In this document: positions 6,288 through 9,625 of the stretch, in pieces | Position numbering within the stretch: position 1 is the stretch's first letter | Layout: the number at the start of each line of letters is the position of its first letter | NCBI GenBank assembly: GCA_902796565.1 | Contig: CADBPP010000075.1 | Coordinates: 1 to 9,625 of the forward strand | Source of the DNA: an uncultured Eubacteriales bacterium | GTDB taxonomy: Bacteria > Bacillota > Clostridia > Eubacteriales > Anaerofustaceae | Direction: 5' to 3' | DNA: 9,625 bases | The notes under the pieces: generated by a model | Databases searched by the model: none | What the model was told of the DNA's origin: nothing | What the model saw: only the letters and a program-made list of their open reading frames with translations | Made by a program: the position numbers and the translations under genes

Positions 6288-6902
6288 ATGGCACAGTTAT
6301 ACTACCGCTATTCCAGCATGAATGCGGGCAAATCGATCGAACTTATCAAAATAGCCCATAACTATGAGGAACAGGGCAAGAGGGTCCTTCTTATGAATTC
6401 CTACCTGGATACCCGCTACGGAAAGAACGTGGTGGCTTCCCGCATAGGCATCAAGAAGGAGGCCATCTCCTACGACGGCACCACTTCCATACTGGACGTG
6501 CTGAACAAAGCCAGGGAGGAGTCGGATGAGCCCATCCACTGCATCCTCATCGACGAGGGACAGTTCCTTACCGAGAAACAGGTGATGGAGCTTGCCCAGA
6601 TCGTGGACTACATGAACATACCTGTAATAGTATACGGACTGAAAAACGACTTTTCGAACCACCTGTTTGAAGGCAGCCAGGCTCTGTTGATCTACGCCGA
6701 CAAGATAGAGGAGATCAAGACCGTCTGCTGGTTCTGTGACAAGAAGGCCACCATGGTCCTTCGGGTCATAGACGGCAAACCCGTTTACGACGGGGAACAG
6801 GTGATGATAGGCGGGAACGACAGCTACATCCCGGTATGCCGCAAGTGCTACGGCAACCCGAACCTGGAGAGCCTGTCGGAGAAGCATTCGCCGGAAGAAT
6901 AA
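6288..6902 (+). CDS. tdk: Thymidine kinase (TK1-like, type II)
   Basis: Phosphorylates thymidine to dTMP with ATP in the pyrimidine salvage pathway. The 204-residue protein has the P-loop SSMNAGKS at 9-16, the Walker-B-like segment ILIDEGQFL at 86-94 with the catalytic Glu at 90, and a structural zinc site from C147, C150, C184 and C187. The lasso/thymidine-binding region GGNDSYIPVCRKCY is at 175-188. The family most often has DEAQF or DEVQF at the catalytic segment; here it is DEGQF. The start follows GAGG by six bases and gives the canonical MAQLY opening. It lies 16 bases after the membrane-protein gene and probably shares its transcript. An intrinsic terminator closes the unit directly behind it. 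Confidence 0.97.
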   Translation: MAQLYYRYSSMNAGKSIELIKIAHNYEEQGKRVLLMNSYLDTRYGKNVVASRIGIKKEAISYDGTTSILDVLNKAREESDEPIHCILIDEGQFLTEKQVMELAQIVDYMNIPVIVYGLKNDFSNHLFEGSQALLIYADKIEEIKTVCWFCDKKATMVLRVIDGKPVYDGEQVMIGGNDSYIPVCRKCYGNPNLESLSEKHSPEE

Positions 6903-6917
6903 AAAACAACGGAAAGT

Positions 6918-6948
6918 AAGCTGGAAGGTCTGCCCTTTCAGCTTTTTT
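6918..6948 (+). terminator. Intrinsic terminator after thymidine kinase, abutting the MFS start
   Basis: AAGCTGGAAGG (6918-6928) and CCTTTCAGCTT (6934-6944) form an 11-bp stem with one G-U pair and a TCTGC loop, continuing into a run of six T (6943-6948). The T-run ends at the base before the GTG that may start the transporter gene, so the element also occupies that gene's 5' leader. Confidence 0.85.
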
Positions 6949-8208
6949 GTGGAAAAAATGAAAACAAAACAGAAGGATTCCCTGTGGACCAGGGATTTCA
7001 CCATTATAACCGTGGGCAGCGTCATCTCCATGTTCGGGAACTCACTGTCAGGCTTCGCCATGAGCCTGCTGGTGCTGGACTATACCGATTCATCGATGCT
7101 CTTTGCCCTCTACATAGTCATGTTCACCCTGCCCCAGGTCATAATGCCTGTGGTGTCGGGAGCGCTTCTGGACCGCTTCTCCCGCAAGAAGACCATCTAT
7201 ACCCTGGACTTCATCTCCGCTGGGATGTACCTTCTGGTGGGCATCCTTCTTCGCAGGGGATGGTTCAGCTTCCCCCTGTTCGCGGTCTACATCTTCATAG
7301 TGGGCTCGATAAACAGCATCTACTTCGTGGCCTTCGACAGCTTCTATCCCCTTCTTATCACGGAGGGCAACTTCCAGAGGGCCTACTCCATAGCCAGCGT
7401 GCTGGAGACATTGAGCAACATCATGGTGCCGGTATCCGCCATCATCTACAGGACACTGGGGATCTCGCCCCTTCTGATGATAAACGCCCTGTGCTTCTTC
7501 GGAGCGGCTGTGATGGAGACCAGGATAGAGGCGGACGAGGAATACATAGAAAAGCAGAAGTCCCATGTCACCGGCAGCGGCGTCTTCGGAAGGTTCTTCG
7601 GGGACCTGAAGGAGGGCCTCAGGTACCTCATGGCGGAAAAGGGTCTTCTGGCGGTCGCGGTATATTTCACCTTTTCCTCTGTCTCCAGCGGCGCCGCCAA
7701 TGTGCTGACGTTGCCGTACTTCAAAAGCACCTTCGAGAACGGGGAGTTCGTCTACATGCTGGTGTGGGGGATGGCGGTGGCCGGAAGAGCCATCGGGGGG
7801 ATGATACACTATAAATTCAAGATCCCCGCTCAGTACCGCTACGCCATAGCCCTGAGCGTATACATCATACTTTCGATATCCGAGGGGTTCTACCTGTACT
7901 TCCCGATAATAGTGATGCAGATATGCTGCTTCATGTCGGGCTTTCTCGGGGTCACCAGCTATACCATCAGGATCAGCGCCACCCAGCGCTACGTGCCCGA
8001 TGAGAAGAAGGGCCGCTTCAACGGCGCCTTCGTAATGCTGAACCAGGTGGGCATGCTGCTGGCGGAGGTGATGGCGGGAGCCCTCGGGGACCTGTTCGAC
8101 CCGAGATACATCATAACGGGCTTCATGCTGATGAACGCCGTCGCGGCGGTGGTGTTCATAGGCGGAAGAAGTAAGGAGATATCCGCGATCTACAACGTCA
8201 CGGAGTGA
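6949..8208 (+). CDS. Major facilitator superfamily exporter
   Basis: A 419-residue inner-membrane transporter with about 12 hydrophobic segments in two halves separated by a charged cytosolic loop (about 191-225, including EADEEYIEKQK). The MFS motif A is at 71-82 (GALLDRFSRKKT) in the loop between helices 2 and 3. Polar, charged N-terminus and tail face the cytosol. The overall pattern resembles drug or macrolide efflux-type MFS proteins of Clostridia, but the substrate cannot be read from sequence. The start is uncertain: GTG at 6949 or ATG at 6958. Neither has a clear ribosome binding site, because the thymidine kinase terminator occupies the bases immediately upstream. The region before helix 1 (SLWTRDFTIITVGS) is typical of the family's beginning, so a much later start is unlikely. 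No promoter is evident. The gene may be expressed by readthrough of the terminator or from a promoter I do not recognise. Confidence 0.9.
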   Translation: MEKMKTKQKDSLWTRDFTIITVGSVISMFGNSLSGFAMSLLVLDYTDSSMLFALYIVMFTLPQVIMPVVSGALLDRFSRKKTIYTLDFISAGMYLLVGILLRRGWFSFPLFAVYIFIVGSINSIYFVAFDSFYPLLITEGNFQRAYSIASVLETLSNIMVPVSAIIYRTLGISPLLMINALCFFGAAVMETRIEADEEYIEKQKSHVTGSGVFGRFFGDLKEGLRYLMAEKGLLAVAVYFTFSSVSSGAANVLTLPYFKSTFENGEFVYMLVWGMAVAGRAIGGMIHYKFKIPAQYRYAIALSVYIILSISEGFYLYFPIIVMQICCFMSGFLGVTSYTIRISATQRYVPDEKKGRFNGAFVMLNQVGMLLAEVMAGALGDLFDPRYIITGFMLMNAVAAVVFIGGRSKEISAIYNVTE

Positions 8209-8246
8209 ATACCGACTGGCTGTGCATACCATCCTTTAAATAGGAA

Positions 8247-8277
8247 TCCCACGAATTCATTCGTGGGAGGATGTCAA
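8247..8277 (+). mobile_element. Possible IS200/IS605 (TnpB) right-end remnant: hairpin plus TCAA
   Basis: TCCCACGAA (8247-8255) and TTCGTGGGA (8260-8268) are exact complements around TTCA, preceded by GGAA and followed by GGATGTCAA. CATCC (8230-8234) can also pair with GGATG (8269-8273) around the hairpin, with a 12-base bulge. From memory, right ends of IS605-family TnpB elements often read GAATCCC-hairpin-GGGAG..TCAA, which is also the 3' end of the omega-RNA scaffold. No tnpA or tnpB lies in the window, so this would be a solo end or scar. A plain hairpin between convergent genes is the alternative; it lacks a good T-tract on either strand. Confidence 0.4.
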
Positions 8278-8281
8278 GAAA

Positions 8282-8332
8282 AGCGGCATCATCGCATGGG
8301 CATATGTGGATCGATCGCATCCACTGTCCGCT
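8282..8332. repeat. Two-tier inverted repeat in the convergent intergenic region
   Basis: GTGGAT (8306-8311) pairs with ATCCAC (8319-8324) around CGATCGC, and AGCGG (8282-8286) pairs with CCGCT (8328-8332) outside it. It follows directly after the IS605-like end and is followed by an AT-rich tract (8336-8360). The purpose is unknown, and the short outer pair may be chance. Confidence 0.3.
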
Positions 8333-8399
8333 CAGACAATAATATTAAAATAACATAACGATAATGTCAGTTCCGTCCGCCGCAGTCCGGGGCGCAGGT

Positions 8400-9581
8400 T
8401 CACAGTTCGTCCATAAACAGAAAATCACTCAGTTTGTAATGATATACCGTGCTTGTGGAAAAATCGATACTGTCATTCGTGACGATGATCTTTTTCACAC
8501 TGTTGTCGATACCGCTGAAGGCGGAAAACTCCCTGTCGTATGCTTTTGTTTCGACCACACTGTAAGCGACCTGAACAAGATATATCTTTCCGTCCTTCAC
8601 TGCACGAAAATCGATCTCCTTTCCCCTGTTGTCGTATACAGTTACTGTGTAACCCATATATATCAGTTCATTCAACACGATGTTTTCAAGGTTATGGGTC
8701 ACATCATATCGGTTATCCGCTATGCGGATGCTGTTCAAAGAGACATCCTCGTCATAGAGCTTGTAGAAATAATTCATCATCGTCTTTGTTTTGGGCGAGT
8801 AGAGAGGAACATCCTGGATAACATATGCTTCTTTCAGATAACCCAGATACTTAATAACAGTAGGCACTGAGACGGAAATGTTCTGACCTTTCATGTAATC
8901 GGAGATCGATTTCGCGCTGAATACCCTGGCATTTGAGACGAGAAGGTAATCGACGATCCTTTCAAACACATCTCTTTTCCTGATGATGTAGCGGTTTTCG
9001 AGGTCATTGTAAATGATAGTGCTGTTTAAGTCATTCAGATACCTTTGCATCGAGTCCCGGTCCGGCTGCTCGAGGGAAGCAGGAAAGCCGCCCCAGATCA
9101 GATAGTCGCTGATATCGTAATCGTGCCCCAGCTGGTCGGCATATTCCTTCGCTTCACGATATACGAAAGGTCTCACCCTGAAAGAAACATAACGGCCGGA
9201 CAGCTCTTTGGTGAACTCTCTGGAAAGCAGTTTTGAATTGCTGCCTGTAGCAAAGACAGATGTGTTATACAGTCGGATCGTTCTCAATGCTTCGTTCCAG
9301 CCCTCTACGTTCTGGATCTCATCCAGGAAGACGTATAGTTTGTCATCCCCCAGGCGGTCTTTCACATATTCAATGAGTGCGTCTGCATCGGGAATACTTT
9401 TGTGGACAGGTCTGAGGTCGAAATCCAGAAACAGGCACCTTTTTCCTTCTGCCTGCAGTTCATCCATCACTTGTTTGAGAATGACAGATTTTCCGCATCT
9501 GCGTATACCGGTGATTATTTTTACCAGATCGCTGTCATAGAATGGTCTGATCTGGCTCATGTACTTTTCTCTGATGATCAT
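8400..9581 (-). CDS. AAA+ ATPase with C-terminal DUF4143 domain
   Basis: A 393-residue protein of the widespread bacterial/archaeal ATPase family with a C-terminal DUF4143 domain. Walker A is GIRRCGKS at 25-32, Walker B YVFLDEIQ at 83-90, the sensor segment ATGSNSKLLS at 111-120, and an SGR element at 128-130. A winged-helix-like region (about 200-255, with SAKSISDYMKGQNISVSVPTVIKYL) leads into the C-terminal domain. That domain carries the nuclease-fold-like signature GKEIDF at 320-325 followed by IYLVQVAY at 333-340, with Gln in place of the usual catalytic Glu, as is common in this family. The cellular role is not established. The ATG has GAGG six bases upstream. Codon use (AGA, AAA, GAA, ATT frequent) and lower GC differ from all other genes here, suggesting acquisition. 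The gene stands alone and converges with the MFS gene. Confidence 0.92.
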   Translation of the reverse strand: MIIREKYMSQIRPFYDSDLVKIITGIRRCGKSVILKQVMDELQAEGKRCLFLDFDLRPVHKSIPDADALIEYVKDRLGDDKLYVFLDEIQNVEGWNEALRTIRLYNTSVFATGSNSKLLSREFTKELSGRYVSFRVRPFVYREAKEYADQLGHDYDISDYLIWGGFPASLEQPDRDSMQRYLNDLNSTIIYNDLENRYIIRKRDVFERIVDYLLVSNARVFSAKSISDYMKGQNISVSVPTVIKYLGYLKEAYVIQDVPLYSPKTKTMMNYFYKLYDEDVSLNSIRIADNRYDVTHNLENIVLNELIYMGYTVTVYDNRGKEIDFRAVKDGKIYLVQVAYSVVETKAYDREFSAFSGIDNSVKKIIVTNDSIDFSTSTVYHYKLSDFLFMDEL

Positions 9582-9582
9582 G

Positions 9583-9605
9583 ATTATCCTCTTTTCGAGG
9601 ATAAT
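9583..9605 (-). promoter_or_regulatory. Perfect 9-bp inverted repeat at the ATPase start, operator-like
   Basis: ATTATCCTC (9583-9591) and GAGGATAAT (9597-9605) are exact complements around a 5-base centre, one base from the start codon. The repeat covers the GAGG ribosome binding site and overlaps the downstream end of the -10 box. The predicted transcription start lies near its centre, so it fits a DNA operator better than an RNA hairpin in the main transcript. Confidence 0.55.
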
Positions 9606-9609
9606 TATA
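9604..9609 (-). promoter_or_regulatory. -10 box for the DUF4143 ATPase
   Basis: TATAAT on the minus strand lies 22 bases before the ATG. A -35 box with 17-base spacing would fall beyond the end of the window and cannot be judged. Confidence 0.55.
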
Positions 9610-9625
9610 GTTTAAGATTTGGCGG

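Noticed and set aside
7090..8232. Long open frame on the minus strand opposite the MFS gene
   Set aside because: It mirrors the codon bias of the transporter gene. Its translation is rich in His, Gly, Arg and Asp with no recognisable domain, and the plus-strand frame is clearly a membrane transporter.
1..9625. CRISPR array, tRNA, rRNA, defence island or intact insertion sequence
   Set aside because: I looked for regularly spaced repeats, tRNA-like T-arm motifs, transposase motifs and defence-type domains and found none. The DUF4143 ATPase alone is not evidence for a defence system.

Overview
The window looks like chromosomal DNA from a moderately high-GC member of the Clostridia (Bacillota). 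The evidence is a DnaD/DnaI-type replication-initiation gene pair, a YhaM-type 3'-5' exoribonuclease, strong AGGAGG-like ribosome binding sites, ATGA/GTGA gene overlaps, and an RF1 of the clostridial GGQCVNTTDS type. Codon use favours AGG (Arg), AAG, GAG and ATA (Ile) in most genes. A genus cannot be named from the sequence alone.

Layout. (1) Positions 1-1263, plus strand: the last codons of an upstream gene (probably an ECF sigma factor), a single-pass membrane protein in the anti-sigma position, a TM2-like multi-pass membrane protein, and a small LiaI/LiaF-type (DUF5668-like) membrane protein. Every junction is an ATGA overlap and a hairpin terminator follows. This looks like an envelope-stress type operon. 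(2) Positions 1264-1610: a gene-free stretch with nested inverted repeats, two hairpin terminators and no gene I can support. (3) Positions 4641-1611, minus strand: dnaD-like, dnaC/dnaI-like and prfA (RF1), in transcription order from an extended -10 promoter. They link replication initiation with translation termination. (4) Positions 4773-6902, plus strand: a YhaM-like OB-fold/HD exoribonuclease, a translationally coupled membrane protein, and thymidine kinase, ended by a good intrinsic terminator. (5) Positions 6949-8208: a 12-TM major facilitator superfamily (MFS) exporter whose start codon directly abuts the thymidine kinase terminator. (6) Positions 8209-8399: a gene-free convergent region with a hairpin resembling the right end (omega-RNA 3' end) of IS200/IS605 TnpB elements, but no transposase. 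(7) Positions 9609-8400, minus strand: an AAA+ ATPase of the DUF4143 family with lower GC and different codon use, probably acquired. It starts behind a perfect inverted repeat that overlaps its -10 box and ribosome binding site.

Most of the window is ordinary housekeeping DNA. I do not see a defence system, CRISPR array, tRNA, rRNA or intact mobile element. The points most worth a second look are the possible TnpB-element scar, the operator-like repeat at the DUF4143 ATPase, the terminator-abutting start of the MFS gene, and the tightly coupled sigma/anti-sigma/membrane-protein operon.
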